NCBI RefSeq assembly: GCF_014199935.1 | Contig: NZ_JACHOP010000005.1 | Span: 124,001 to 188,000, forward strand | Direction: 5' to 3' | Length of the DNA: 64,000 bases | DNA from: Methylorubrum rhodinum | GTDB taxonomy: Bacteria > Pseudomonadota > Alphaproteobacteria > Rhizobiales > Beijerinckiaceae | Shown: positions 1 to 9,346 of the stretch, piece after piece | Layout of the letters: each line of letters begins with the position of its first letter | Position numbering within the stretch: the first letter of the stretch is position 1 | Position numbers and translations under genes: made by a program | Notes under the pieces: generated by a model | The model's input: only the letters and a program-made list of their open reading frames with translations | Databases searched by the model: none | Told to the model about the DNA's origin: nothing

Positions 1-1044
1 GAGCTCTCCGCCCGCTTCGGCGGCAAGGGCCCGCTCAAGCATGGCGAGTACGTGTTCAAGGCCCATGCCAGCGTCCGCGACGCCATCGACACGCTCGCGA
101 CCGGCCGCCAGGTCCAGCACGCCATCACCTTTCCGGAGGGCCTGACCTCGGAGCAGATCGTGGCGCGCCTGAACGAGAACGACGTGCTGTCCGGCGAGAT
201 CGCCGAGACCCCGCCCGAGGGCTCGCTCCTGCCCGACACCTACAAGTTCGAGCGCGGCGCCACCCGCCAGCAGATCGTCAACCTGATGCGGGCCAAGCAG
301 CGCGAGGTGCTCAACCAGATCTGGCAGCGCCGCAGCCCCGAGGTGCCGGTCAAGACGCCTGCCGAGATGGTGACGCTCGCCTCCATCGTCGAGAAGGAGA
401 CGGGGCGCGCCGACGAGCGCCCGCGGGTGGCCGGCGTGTTCGTCAACCGCCTCCAGAAGCGGATGAAGCTGCAATCCGACCCGACCATCGTCTACGGCCT
501 CGTCGGCGGGCGCGGCACGCTGGGCCGCGGCATCCTGCGCTCCGAGATCGACCGCCCGACCCCCTACAACACCTACGTGATCGAGGGCCTGCCGCCGGGG
601 CCGATCGCCAATCCGGGCCGCGCCGCGCTCGAAGCGGTGGCCAACCCCTCGCGCACGAAGGACCTGTACTTCGTCGCCGACGGTACCGGCGGCCACGCCT
701 TCGCCGATTCGCTGGAGGGCCACCAGCGCAACGTCACCCGCTGGCGTCAGGTCGAGCGCGCGCGCAAGGAGGCGCCGCAGCCGGAATCGGGCAGCGTCGA
801 CAAGGTCGATCCCAACACCGCCGAGCCGAACGCGACCCAGCCCGCCGGTACCCCCGGCCGCGCCTCGGCCTACGCGCCGGGCGGCGGCTCGTCGCTGGCG
901 CTCGACGGCGCGACGATCGACGGCGCTCCCGGCCAGCGTCCGAAGGCCTTCGACGCCTCCGAGGGCACCCGCCTCGATCCCCTGCGCAACAAGACCTACG
1001 ACCTCGGCTCGCCCAAGACCGTGCCGGTGCTGCGCAATCCTTGA
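1..1044 (+). CDS. mltG: Endolytic murein transglycosylase MltG, 5' end outside window
   Basis: This is the C-terminal part of an MltG/YceG-family inner-membrane transglycosylase, which cuts nascent glycan strands and so sets peptidoglycan strand length. The reading frame is open from base 1, so the N-terminal membrane anchor is missing and an internal ATG at 52 is not the start. The signature LASIVEKETG, with the family's catalytic Glu, is encoded near 373-402, followed by SDPTIVYG and the PTPYNTY and GLPPGPIANPG motifs typical of YceG. After about residue 245 of the visible part there is a Pro/Ala/Gly-rich tail of about 90 residues, longer than in E. coli MltG. In this order mltG usually follows fabF and acpP, which would lie to the left. 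Confidence 0.95.
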   Translation, partial: ELSARFGGKGPLKHGEYVFKAHASVRDAIDTLATGRQVQHAITFPEGLTSEQIVARLNENDVLSGEIAETPPEGSLLPDTYKFERGATRQQIVNLMRAKQREVLNQIWQRRSPEVPVKTPAEMVTLASIVEKETGRADERPRVAGVFVNRLQKRMKLQSDPTIVYGLVGGRGTLGRGILRSEIDRPTPYNTYVIEGLPPGPIANPGRAALEAVANPSRTKDLYFVADGTGGHAFADSLEGHQRNVTRWRQVERARKEAPQPESGSVDKVDPNTAEPNATQPAGTPGRASAYAPGGGSSLALDGATIDGAPGQRPKAFDASEGTRLDPLRNKTYDLGSPKTVPVLRNP

Positions 1045-1143
1045 TACGCGGCATTCCGGGAGCCGTTCCTGTAGGATCGCGTCGCGACTCGGCGTCTCCG
1101 GGGATCGGCTCCGGACCCAACCGCGAGCGAAGTGCGATCGTGG

Positions 1144-2220
1144 ATGCATGAGGATCTGATCGACCGGGCCTACGAGGCCGCCTTCTTTCCCGAGCTGTGG
1201 CCCGCGATCCTCGACGAGATCGGCGCACGCTCCGGCTCGGCGAGCGGTGCGCTCCAGATCATCAAGGCCGGCCATCCGCCGCTCTGGGCCGCGACCGACG
1301 CGATCCGCGCAACGCTCTCCGACTTCATCGCCAGCGGGCTCTGGCGGACTTGCGAGCGTCCCGCGGCGGTCGCCGTCCACGACCATGCCGGCTTCGTCCA
1401 TACCCTCGATCTGCTCACGCCCGTCCAGATCGCCCGCGATCCGGTCATCCCGCGGCTGGAGCAGATCGGTCTCGGCGCCCAGCTCGCGACCCTGATCGCG
1501 ATGCCGAGCGGCGAGGCGGTGGGACTCACCTTCGAGCGTCGGCTCGACAAGGGCCGTCACCCGCCGGAGGCGGTCACCGTCCTCGACGGTCTGCGTCCGC
1601 ACCTCGCACGCTCGGCCCTGATCGCCGCCCGGCTCGGACTGGAGCGGGCCCGGGCGGCCGTCGCGACTCTCGAAGCGCTGGGACTGCCCGCTGCGAGTCT
1701 CGCCTTCAGCGGCCGGGTCCTGGCGACCAACGGGCTTCTCGACGAGACGCCGGAGGTGGTGCCCGCCGCCCACGGCCGTCTGGTTCTCGCCCACGCGCCT
1801 GCCGACGCCCTGCTGCGAGCCGCCCTCGACGCCTCGGAGCGCTCGGGCGCGGCCCGCTCGATCCCGGTGCCGGGCGCGCCCGAGCGCCCGCCCGCCATCG
1901 TTCACGTCGTTCCCGTGCGCGGCGCGGCCAACGATGTCTTCGGCGGGACCACGCTCCTCGTCGTGACGCCGGTCGGCATGGACGGCAACGTCCCGGATCT
2001 CGCCTTGCTGCGCGGCCTGTTCGATCTGACGCCGAAGGAGGCGCGGCTCGCCGCCGCGCTCGCAGGCGGGCGGTCCCTCAAGGAAGCGGCGGCGGGCGAA
2101 TCCCTTCGCCTCAACACCGCCCGGTCCTACTTGGAGCGGATCCTGCACAAGACCGGCACGCACCAGCAGAGCCAGCTCGTCGCGTTGATCAAGGGCAGCC
2201 GCATCGCGGACATGCCCTGA
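1144..2220 (+). CDS. LuxR-type HTH transcriptional regulator
   Basis: This is a 358-residue probable DNA-binding regulator. The last 65 residues form a LuxR/NarL-type helix-turn-helix: FDLTPKEARLAAALAGG, then a recognition-helix region with LNTARSYLERILHKTG. The N-terminal 280 residues have no domain I can name; they open with DLIDRAYEAAF and PELWPAILDE, a pattern I know from rhizobial regulators of this type. I chose the ATG at 1144 because it places that motif at the N-terminus; a GTG at 1132 would add four residues. The signal sensed and the targets are unknown. It stands alone, tail to tail with nadK. Confidence 0.8.
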   Translation: MHEDLIDRAYEAAFFPELWPAILDEIGARSGSASGALQIIKAGHPPLWAATDAIRATLSDFIASGLWRTCERPAAVAVHDHAGFVHTLDLLTPVQIARDPVIPRLEQIGLGAQLATLIAMPSGEAVGLTFERRLDKGRHPPEAVTVLDGLRPHLARSALIAARLGLERARAAVATLEALGLPAASLAFSGRVLATNGLLDETPEVVPAAHGRLVLAHAPADALLRAALDASERSGAARSIPVPGAPERPPAIVHVVPVRGAANDVFGGTTLLVVTPVGMDGNVPDLALLRGLFDLTPKEARLAAALAGGRSLKEAAAGESLRLNTARSYLERILHKTGTHQQSQLVALIKGSRIADMP

Positions 2221-2236
2221 GGCGACTCGGCCGCAC

Positions 2237-3007
2237 TCAGCCGAACTGCTCCCTCAAGATCCGCTCTTCCAGGCTGTGGCCGGGATCGTGCAGCAGCACG
2301 AGGCTGGTGGCGTGGTCGAGCCATGTTTCCACCGTGCAGACCCGGCGGAACTCGGTGTGGTCGGCCACCGCCGCCACGGGGCGGTAGGTGGCGTCGATCA
2401 CGTCGATGCGGATGCGGGCGTGGTTCGGCAGCAGGGCCCCGCGCCAGCGCCGGGGGCGGAAGGCCGAGATCGGGGTCAGCGCCATGAGCTGCGCGTTGAG
2501 CGGCAGGATCGGCCCGCCGACCGAGAGGTTGTAGGCGGTCGAGCCCGCGGGGGTCGCCGCCAGGATGCCGTCGGCGATGAGTTCGGGCAGGCGCACGTGG
2601 TCGTCCACCGAGACCTTGAGCTTCGCCGTCTGGTGGGTCTGGCGCAGCATGTAGACTTCGTTGATCGCCCGCGCCGTGTGGCTGCGCCCCTCCGTGTCGG
2701 TCGCCACCATGGTCATCGGGTGGATCGTCGAGCGCTTGGTCGCCTCCAGCCGCTCCGGCAGGGCATCCTCGCGGAACTCGTTCATCAGGAAGCCGACCGT
2801 GCCGCGGTTCATCCCGTAGATCGGCTTCGGGTCGTTCATGAAGCGGTGGAGCACCTGCAGCATCAGGCCGTCGCCGCCGAGCGCCACCACCACGTCGGCC
2901 TCTTCCGGCGGGACGTGGTCGTAGCGGCGCATCAGCAGGTCCGCCGCCTCCCGCGCCTCCGGCGTGGGGCTCGCCACGAAGGCGATCCGTGAAAAACGCC
3001 GCGGCAT
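2237..3007 (-). CDS. nadK: NAD kinase
   Basis: This 256-residue cytoplasmic enzyme phosphorylates NAD to NADP using ATP. The diagnostic GGDG motif appears as VVALGGDGLMLQ near residue 45, followed by the NRGTVGFLMNEF segment and the PAGSTAYNLSVGG nucleotide-binding loop near residue 150. The frame stays open far upstream, but I chose the ATG at 3007 (MPRRFSRIAFVAS) because NAD kinases begin with this beta-strand and the upstream residues look like antisense of cutA. The gene is divergent from cutA with 78 bp between the starts. The length is normal for alphaproteobacterial NadK. Confidence 0.95.
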   Translation of the reverse strand: MPRRFSRIAFVASPTPEAREAADLLMRRYDHVPPEEADVVVALGGDGLMLQVLHRFMNDPKPIYGMNRGTVGFLMNEFREDALPERLEATKRSTIHPMTMVATDTEGRSHTARAINEVYMLRQTHQTAKLKVSVDDHVRLPELIADGILAATPAGSTAYNLSVGGPILPLNAQLMALTPISAFRPRRWRGALLPNHARIRIDVIDATYRPVAAVADHTEFRRVCTVETWLDHATSLVLLHDPGHSLEERILREQFG

Positions 3008-3085
3008 CGGTCTGTCGGCCCCGTTGACGGATACAGGCCGCACCGGCTCCACTGCCGGACCCACCTGCTTCAGGAGAGCCATAGC

Positions 3086-3412
3086 ATGGAGCGCATGCTC
3101 CTCGTCTACACGACCTTCCCCGACGCGCCGACGGCGCTCTCCGTCGGCGAGGCGCTGGTGCGCGCCCGGCTCGCAGCTTGCGTGAACGTGCTGCCCGACA
3201 TGCAGTCGGTCTATGCCTGGAAGGGCGCGGTCGAGCGATCGACCGAGGTCGTCGCCATCCTGAAGAGCCGCGAGGGGCTGGCCGAGGCGCTCGGTGCCGC
3301 CCTCAAGGCGCGCCACCCCTACGACACGCCGATCATCCTGTACCTGCCCGCGGCGGGCGCCGACCCGGACACGGCGGCCTGGATCCTGGCGGAAACGACG
3401 CCCGAGACGTGA
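3086..3412 (+). CDS. cutA: Divalent-cation tolerance protein CutA
   Basis: This 108-residue protein is a small trimeric cytoplasmic CutA1-family protein; its exact role in metal tolerance is unsettled. Family hallmarks visible are YTTFPDAPTA at the N-terminus, ARLAACVNVLP, the central YAWKG strand, and HPYDTPII near the C-terminus. The full length matches the family. A ribosome-binding site (AGGAG at about 3072-3076) precedes the ATG. It is divergent from nadK and is followed by a GC-rich hairpin. Confidence 0.95.
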   Translation: MERMLLVYTTFPDAPTALSVGEALVRARLAACVNVLPDMQSVYAWKGAVERSTEVVAILKSREGLAEALGAALKARHPYDTPIILYLPAAGADPDTAAWILAETTPET

Positions 3413-3414
3413 GA

Positions 3415-3444
3415 AGGGCGCGGCACCCTCCGGCGCCGCGCCCT
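3415..3444. terminator. GC-rich hairpin between convergent genes
   Basis: Arms AGGGCGCGGC and GCCGCGCCCT are perfectly complementary across a 10-base loop. The hairpin sits between the stop of cutA and the stop of the convergent small gene. No T-run follows it on either strand, so it is only a possible terminator. Confidence 0.5.
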
Positions 3445-3470
3445 CGACGGTCCAGTGATGAGGCCGCCGG

Positions 3471-3629
3471 TCAGCCGGCGACCACCGTCGAGGCCGCCCG
3501 CTGCCGGGCGATGCTGGCCTCGTAGCGTTCGGCTTGCAGCCGAGTGAGGCCCGACACGAGGGCGAGCGGGCCACGGTAGACCGTGTAGGTGCCGTCCTGG
3601 GTCGGTTTCACGCGAATGTGCTCGGACAT
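3471..3629 (-). CDS. Small conserved-looking protein, 52 aa
   Basis: This 52-residue cytoplasmic protein begins MSEHIRVKPTQDGTYTVYRG. I do not recognise a family. The sequence reads like a short beta-hairpin (VKPTQDGTYTVYRGPLAL) followed by a helix rich in Arg/Ala/Glu. A GGGAG ribosome-binding site lies about 9 bases before the ATG at 3629, which supports this start over an upstream in-frame one. It is convergent with cutA and likely monocistronic. Confidence 0.65.
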   Translation of the reverse strand: MSEHIRVKPTQDGTYTVYRGPLALVSGLTRLQAERYEASIARQRAASTVVAG

Positions 3630-3921
3630 GGGACCACTCCCTGCCTTGGGCCAATCTTCGAACGCGTCGGAACGGGGCACACGTTAATCAGTCGTTCCGG
3701 TCTGGCAAGGGGAAAATCGACTTGCGTGCAGCGCATTTCATGTTGCAACGCAAGAGAAACGATTGCTTTCGCTGTGCAGCAATGCGCGCATTCCGGAGCG
3801 CCGCGCGGCACGGTTCGGCCACGCGGCACGATGGCGCGGCCGGAGCGGGGATGGACGCTAAAACCTTGTAGAAACGCATTTCCGCTAATGGCTATGAGAC
3901 GGACCCATCACGAACTGCCCC

Positions 3922-4350
3922 ATGCCGGATCAACGCAGCCAGGACGTCCCGCCTTCGTCCGCCCTCGGGGCCGCTTCGGACGACGACGCCGCTCCGGGCG
4001 GCGTCGTCCCGCGGCGCGAAGCGCGCATGGCCACCAACTGGATCGCCATGATCCGGCTGTTCGACGGCACCGAGATCCCCTGCAACGTCAAGGATATCTC
4101 GAAATCCGGGGCCAAGCTCGGCGTGCCGAGTTCCTGGGAACTGCCGGCGACCTTCATGCTCAAGATCGTCGGGCGCGATTTCGTCATGCGGGTCACGTTG
4201 GCGTGGCGCCGCGGCAATTACGCGGGCGTGCATATCGACCGGATCGCGAAACTGCCGCCCGCGGCCGAGGCGCCCTCCGAACCCTCCGCGACCGCGACCG
4301 CCGAGTACAACTCGATCGGAAGTCGCGCCCGCCGGGCCTATGAAGAGTGA
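3922..4350 (+). CDS. PilZ domain protein
   Basis: This 142-residue protein has a single PilZ domain at roughly residues 30-110. The c-di-GMP-binding pattern is present: an RREAR motif (R-x3-R) near residue 32, and DISKSGAKL, matching D/N-x-S-x2-G, near residue 60. It probably acts as a c-di-GMP effector in motility, adhesion or exopolysaccharide control. The tail (AEAPSEPSATATAEY) is low complexity. The very large glycosyltransferase downstream could be a functional neighbour, but 400 bp separate them and they are not obviously one operon. Confidence 0.85.
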   Translation: MPDQRSQDVPPSSALGAASDDDAAPGGVVPRREARMATNWIAMIRLFDGTEIPCNVKDISKSGAKLGVPSSWELPATFMLKIVGRDFVMRVTLAWRRGNYAGVHIDRIAKLPPAAEAPSEPSATATAEYNSIGSRARRAYEE

Positions 4351-4750
4351 TGCGGAGCCGCAGGATCGACGACGTTTCGAGCGGCGTCCGATAGAGTCCG
4401 CGACTGCCGGTTCATCCTGTGATGAGATTTCTTTCAAAGAGCCGGAAGCGAATACAGGCTCATTTCACGACGGGTGCGCTTAATTTCAGTGGAAGGCTCG
4501 GCGCGCCGGTTCGCCAATGCAGTCTTTCGGCCGCCTGCCCGCCGCGGAATGCCCTTGCGGAGCGGGGCCGCCCATAGTAGGTGCGATGCGGAAGTGTGCT
4601 CTACGCAGTGCTCTGCGGCAAGCCCCTTCGCGGAACGGCATGATCGTGCGCCTCCCGAGGTCGCGTCACCGCAATCCGCCCGCCGGCGGCTCGGTGCGGC
4701 AAACCTCACGTTTCGAGGCGCTACGTTAAAGACACCGGAGAAGCGTAACG
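4351..4750. other. Intergenic region, 400 bp, no gene seen
   Basis: No frame here has convincing codon use or a recognisable product. Local GC is a little lower than in the flanking genes around 4420-4500. It probably carries the promoter of the glycosyltransferase gene at 4751, but I cannot name a box. Confidence 0.5.
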
Positions 4751-7700
4751 ATGGTGAACGTCAATCGGTGGTTCGGGCGTCCAACCGCTTCGACACCCGC
4801 CGCCGAGTCCGAAACGCCATCGCCCGCTCCCGCAGCACCCCCGCCTCCCGCCGCCGCGGCACCCGCGCCCGCTCCCGCCGAGAAGCCGGCCGCAAAGAAG
4901 GCGCCGGCCGCGAAGCCCCGCGGCGACATCCGCCTGTTCGCCTTTCCCGACTACTCGCCGAGCAACCCCTACCAGACCGGACTCTACAGCGCGCTCGCCA
5001 AGGCCGGCGACTATTCCTACGGGACGATCCAGGAGGCGATCGCGGCGCTCGCGACCGAGACACGCCAGGTCGTCTACCACCTGCACTGGCCCGAGCCGCT
5101 CTTCGCCGGCTCGGCGGACATCCACGATTATCAGGCCAAGGCCGACGAGTTCCTCTCGGCGGTGCGTCTGTTCAAGGCCGGCGGCGGCCTGTTCGTGTGG
5201 ACGATCCACAATGTGGTCTCGCACGACCGCCGGCTCGGCGACTTCGAGGTGGAGTTCTCGGCGCGTCTTTCCGAGGCGGCGAGCCTGATCCACCTCCACA
5301 GCGAGGCGGCGATCGAGGCGGTCAACGCGGTCTATCCGGTCGATCCCGCCAAGGTCGTCGTCGTCCCGCACGGCAGCTATCTCGGCTACTACCCGCCGGC
5401 CATGCCGAGGGACCGCGCCCGCTGGCTGCTCGGCGTGCCCGAGGACGCGTTCGTGTTCGCCTTCGTGGGGCAGTTGCGGCCCTACAAGGGCATCGACGTG
5501 CTGCTGGCCGCCTTCGAGGAGGTGGTCCGCAGCCATCCGAATGCCTACCTCGTCGTGGCCGGCAAGCCGGTCGCGCCGTTCTCGGCCGGCAGCGTCAAGC
5601 TGCTCGCCGACATGAACCCGAACCTGCGGGTGCTCACGGGCTTCCTGCCGCCCCACGACCTCGCCCGCATCTGCGCCGCGGCCGACGCGATCGTGCTGCC
5701 CTACCGCCAGATCCTGACCTCGGGCTCGGTGCTGCTCGCCGCCAGCTACGCCAAGCCGGTGATCGTCCCGTCGAGCCCGACCCTGCGCTTCGTCGCCGAG
5801 GAGCAGATCGGCATCGCCTACGATCCCGCCGCGCCCGACGGCCTGCGCCAGGCGATGCTCGTCGCCCTCGCGGCGCCCGAGGACGTGGCCAAGAGCGGCG
5901 TGCGATCCGCGGAATTCGCGCGCAGGAACGCCTGGAGCGTGCACGGCGAGAGCTTCCTGCAGAAGCTGCGGCAGGCCATGCCGGCCGAGCGGCTGACGAT
6001 CGAGACCGACGGCCGGAAGCGCCCGATCCTCGTCCATCGCCGGACCCGCAAGGCGGCCGGCGCGATCGGCATCGCGCTCGTCAACTACTTCAGCGTCGAC
6101 GACATCGAGCGCCTGACCGCCGAACTCCCCAAGAGCGTGGGGGGACGCGCGGTCCGCGTCTACGTCTACGACAACGCGGCGGGCCAGCGGCCCAACCGCA
6201 ACCTGATGGAGCGGGTCGACGTCTACGCCTATGACGGGGACAACCAGGGCTATGCCGGCGGCAACAACGCCCTGCTCGAACTGATGCGGCAGGAGGGCTG
6301 CGAGTACGGCTTCATCGTCAATCCCGATGTCGCCGTGACGGCCGCCGCCCTCGACATCCTGGTCCGGAACGCCCGGCCCGACGCGGTCATCGCCCCGGCG
6401 GTGATGAACGCGGACGGACGTGTCGGCTACGGCGGCGGCGTCGCCTTCGCCGGCCCGGAGGGGGTCGTGGTCAACCAGCTCTTCGAGGGCGGGACCGCCG
6501 CCGCCCTGCCGAAGACCCCCTACGAGGTCGATGTCCTCAACGGCTGCGCCCTGTTCGTCCCGCTCGCCCTGCTGCCGAAGATCGGCCACATCCCGGAGGA
6601 TTACTTCCTCTATTACGAGGAGACGCACTGGTGCCTCTCCTTCAAGGACCGCGGCGTCAAGTGCGTCGTCGTTCCCGATGCCCGGGTGTCGCACAACAAA
6701 CGCTCGAAGGCGGGCGACTTCCCGGCCCTCTACTACACCTATTACCTGCTGCGGAACCGCTTCGTCTTCAGCGAGCGGTGGGGCAAGCGCTTGGGCGGCG
6801 GCTACGATGCGGCCGCCGTCGCCGCCGGGATCGAGCGGGACTTCGTCCAGCCGTGGCAGGACAAGATCCTCCAGAGCAATGCCGGCCTGCTGCGGGTGTT
6901 CGAGCGCTGCGTCGCCGCCGCCCTGGAGGACGGCGCCAAGGGCGTGAGCGGTCGCGTCGATCTCCCCAAGCGCCTGGACGATGTGACGCTGAAGGAGACC
7001 GCCGTCACCGAGGGTCGCCTCGAAGTGTTCGGCGGCGGCAACGTCCGGGGATGGGTCGCCGAGAAGGGCGAGAACGGGAAATGGGGTCCCGGCCAGGTCT
7101 GGGTGTTCCGCGACGGCTCGCCGGTCCGCGCCATCGACGTCACCGACGATCGGGCCGATGTCGAGGGCGCCGGCTTTGCCCGGAAATCCGGCTTCAGGGC
7201 GCCGGTGTCCTTCGCCTCGGAGGACGGTGAGGCGCACCAGTTCGAGCTGCGCACCCGCGGCGACGGCCGGCGGATCCTCGGCCTCGACGAGACCGCGCGG
7301 CCGCTGACGGACCTGCCGGTGCTTGAGAAGCGTCCGGTCCAGCACAAGGCGGCCTTCGGCAACGTGGTGGCCGGGCGCCTGAACGGCTGGGCCTACGACG
7401 CGGCCCATCCGGGCGTCGCGACCCTTCTCGACATCTCGGTCGGCACGGAGACGGTGGTCCGGGGCGTCCGGGCGGATATCTGGCGGGCCGACCTGGAGAA
7501 GGCCAAGATCGGCGCCGGCGACCACGCCTTCCAGGTCGCGCTGCCCAACGACGTGTTCAAGCATCTCGCCCTGGAGGCGACCGCTTGTGCCGCCGGGCGC
7601 ACGGACGTCCTGGCCAAGCGGCAGATCAGCATCGTCAATCCGAGCCGGGGGTTCAGCAAGACCTTCGATTTCGAGCAGTTCCTGCGCTGGTCCTACAACG

Positions 7701-9175
7701 AGGAGCGGATGCCCTACGGGCAGGTCGAGGAGATCCCGGCCATCCTCGACGCGATCACGCTGGAGCGGATGCTGCGCATCGCCCGGTCCGAGAAGGCGCC
7801 CCAGACCGACCTCGTCAGCGTGGTCATGCCGGTGTTCAACCGGGAGAAGATCGTCGCCGAGGCGATCCAGTCCGTCCTCGCCCAGACCTACGCCAACTTC
7901 GAGTTCCTCATCGTCGACGACGGCAGCGCGGACGACAGCGTCGCGGTGATCAAGAGCTTCGACGATCCGCGCATCCGCCTGATCGAGCTGGCGCAGAACA
8001 GCGGCGTCTCCGCCGCGCGCAATGCCGGCCTGCGCGAGGCCCGGGGTCCGTTCATCGCCTACATCGATTCCGACAACGTCTGGAGCCCGCACTACCTCGC
8101 GGTCATGCTCGACGCGCTGCGCGGCGCGCCGGAGACGACAACGGCCTACGCCGGTCAGGAGATCTGGGAGTACCTGGCGCACTACGACCGCGACGAGTTC
8201 CGCTTCCTGCGGATGGCGCCGTTCAACCGCAGCCGCCTGGAGCGGCGCAACTTCATCGACCTCAACGTCTTCATGCACCGCCGCGAGCTTTACGACGAGC
8301 TCGGCGGCTTCAACGAGAGCATGCGGCGCCTCGTCGATTGGGAACTGATCCTGCGCTACACCGAGCGCCGCCCGCCGGTGTTCCTGCCGGTGACGCTGGG
8401 CCGCTACCGCATCGCCCGGGCCGACAACCAGATCACCTTCGTCGAGGATCACCTCGCGAACCTCGCGCTGCTGCGCCTGCCGACGCCGCTGACCGACCTG
8501 CGGGTCGCCGACGACGCGCCCGCGCCGCCGCTCGCGGTCTTCGTCCACGCCCGCGATGCCCAGGCCTACGAGCAGTGGCGGAAGGCCAACCGCGCCCTCG
8601 TCGCCGGCTGCCGACATCTCGCCGCGGCCTGGCCCAAGGGCGGCGGGGAGAGTGGCGGGGAGGGCAGTGCCGAGGGCATCGGGCCGGACGGCGAGCCGAC
8701 GGCCTTCCCGAGCGTCGCGGCCGCGCTCGCCGCCCATTGCGACGGCCTGAGCGATGGGCCGCTCCTGCTCGTCGATGCCGAGTACGTCCTGTCCGGCCGC
8801 TGGAAGCAGGTCTACGCCGCGGCCTCGGCGGAGGGGCGCTTCGACGCGCTGACCGGGCGCCTCTACACCGCCCAGCCCGCTCCGGACGGCGCGATCGTGT
8901 TCGAGGACCAGATGACGCTCAAGATCGCCCACGCGATCCGGGCGTGGCAGTTCTCGCCGCGGATGCAGGGGGTCGCGGCCGCGTCGCTGCCGCCCGACTA
9001 CCTGATCTTCCCGCCCGCCTCGCTGGCCCGCCTGACGGTCTGTGCCCGCCTCGAATCCGCTCTGCCGGGGGCCGTGACCCGGTTCTTCGGCTACGCGGCG
9101 GAGGGGCCGATGATCGGCCTCTACGCCCCCGACCTGTCGGCGTTCGCGATCCGCGACATCCCCTTCCAGCTCTGA
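4751..9175 (+). CDS. Multidomain glycosyltransferase (GT4 - GT2 - GT2)
   Basis: This 1474-residue protein has at least three sugar-transferase modules. Residues 1-55 are a Pro/Ala/Lys-rich linker. About 58-420 is a GT-B GT4 domain, with FVGQLRPYKGIDVLLAAFEE near 237 and the donor-binding TSGSVLLAASYAKPVIVPSS near 323. About 435-690 is a rhamnosyltransferase-like GT2, with DNQGYAGGNN, the acidic NPDV near 524 and YFLYYEETHWCL. About 1015-1240 is a classical GT2 domain, with SVVMPVFNREK, IVDDGSADDS and the metal-binding DSD near 1105. The last 200 residues and residues 700-1010 are unassigned. There is no signal peptide or membrane helix, so it is probably cytoplasmic and builds a surface polysaccharide or O-antigen-like chain. 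A GAGAAG element precedes the ATG. Confidence 0.88.
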   Translation: MVNVNRWFGRPTASTPAAESETPSPAPAAPPPPAAAAPAPAPAEKPAAKKAPAAKPRGDIRLFAFPDYSPSNPYQTGLYSALAKAGDYSYGTIQEAIAALATETRQVVYHLHWPEPLFAGSADIHDYQAKADEFLSAVRLFKAGGGLFVWTIHNVVSHDRRLGDFEVEFSARLSEAASLIHLHSEAAIEAVNAVYPVDPAKVVVVPHGSYLGYYPPAMPRDRARWLLGVPEDAFVFAFVGQLRPYKGIDVLLAAFEEVVRSHPNAYLVVAGKPVAPFSAGSVKLLADMNPNLRVLTGFLPPHDLARICAAADAIVLPYRQILTSGSVLLAASYAKPVIVPSSPTLRFVAEEQIGIAYDPAAPDGLRQAMLVALAAPEDVAKSGVRSAEFARRNAWSVHGESFLQKLRQAMPAERLTIETDGRKRPILVHRRTRKAAGAIGIALVNYFSVDDIERLTAELPKSVGGRAVRVYVYDNAAGQRPNRNLMERVDVYAYDGDNQGYAGGNNALLELMRQEGCEYGFIVNPDVAVTAAALDILVRNARPDAVIAPAVMNADGRVGYGGGVAFAGPEGVVVNQLFEGGTAAALPKTPYEVDVLNGCALFVPLALLPKIGHIPEDYFLYYEETHWCLSFKDRGVKCVVVPDARVSHNKRSKAGDFPALYYTYYLLRNRFVFSERWGKRLGGGYDAAAVAAGIERDFVQPWQDKILQSNAGLLRVFERCVAAALEDGAKGVSGRVDLPKRLDDVTLKETAVTEGRLEVFGGGNVRGWVAEKGENGKWGPGQVWVFRDGSPVRAIDVTDDRADVEGAGFARKSGFRAPVSFASEDGEAHQFELRTRGDGRRILGLDETARPLTDLPVLEKRPVQHKAAFGNVVAGRLNGWAYDAAHPGVATLLDISVGTETVVRGVRADIWRADLEKAKIGAGDHAFQVALPNDVFKHLALEATACAAGRTDVLAKRQISIVNPSRGFSKTFDFEQFLRWSYNEERMPYGQVEEIPAILDAITLERMLRIARSEKAPQTDLVSVVMPVFNREKIVAEAIQSVLAQTYANFEFLIVDDGSADDSVAVIKSFDDPRIRLIELAQNSGVSAARNAGLREARGPFIAYIDSDNVWSPHYLAVMLDALRGAPETTTAYAGQEIWEYLAHYDRDEFRFLRMAPFNRSRLERRNFIDLNVFMHRRELYDELGGFNESMRRLVDWELILRYTERRPPVFLPVTLGRYRIARADNQITFVEDHLANLALLRLPTPLTDLRVADDAPAPPLAVFVHARDAQAYEQWRKANRALVAGCRHLAAAWPKGGGESGGEGSAEGIGPDGEPTAFPSVAAALAAHCDGLSDGPLLLVDAEYVLSGRWKQVYAAASAEGRFDALTGRLYTAQPAPDGAIVFEDQMTLKIAHAIRAWQFSPRMQGVAAASLPPDYLIFPPASLARLTVCARLESALPGAVTRFFGYAAEGPMIGLYAPDLSAFAIRDIPFQL

Positions 9176-9346
9176 CGCGTCCGCATCCGGCCGGGCGAAC
9201 CGCCGTCCCGGCCGGCGGCCGGGACACCGCCGGCCGGGGCTTCACCGCGCCCGATCCGTTTCGGCGAGGCCTTTGCATTCGCCCCTCCCCGGCCGATAAC
9301 CCTTCGGCCAGACGCCGCGGCCGGAGGAAGCCCGCCCGCGCGAACC

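Noticed and set aside
4434..4709. A 91-codon minus frame in the 400-bp gap before the glycosyltransferase
   Set aside because: Arg/Ser/Ala-rich translation without a start signal; nothing distinguishes it from chance in GC-rich DNA.
4721..8932. A 1403-codon open frame on the minus strand opposite the glycosyltransferase gene
   Set aside because: It is the antisense shadow of a GC-rich gene; its translation is rich in Arg, Gly, His and Asp, shows no domain, and the + frame has three clear glycosyltransferase domains.
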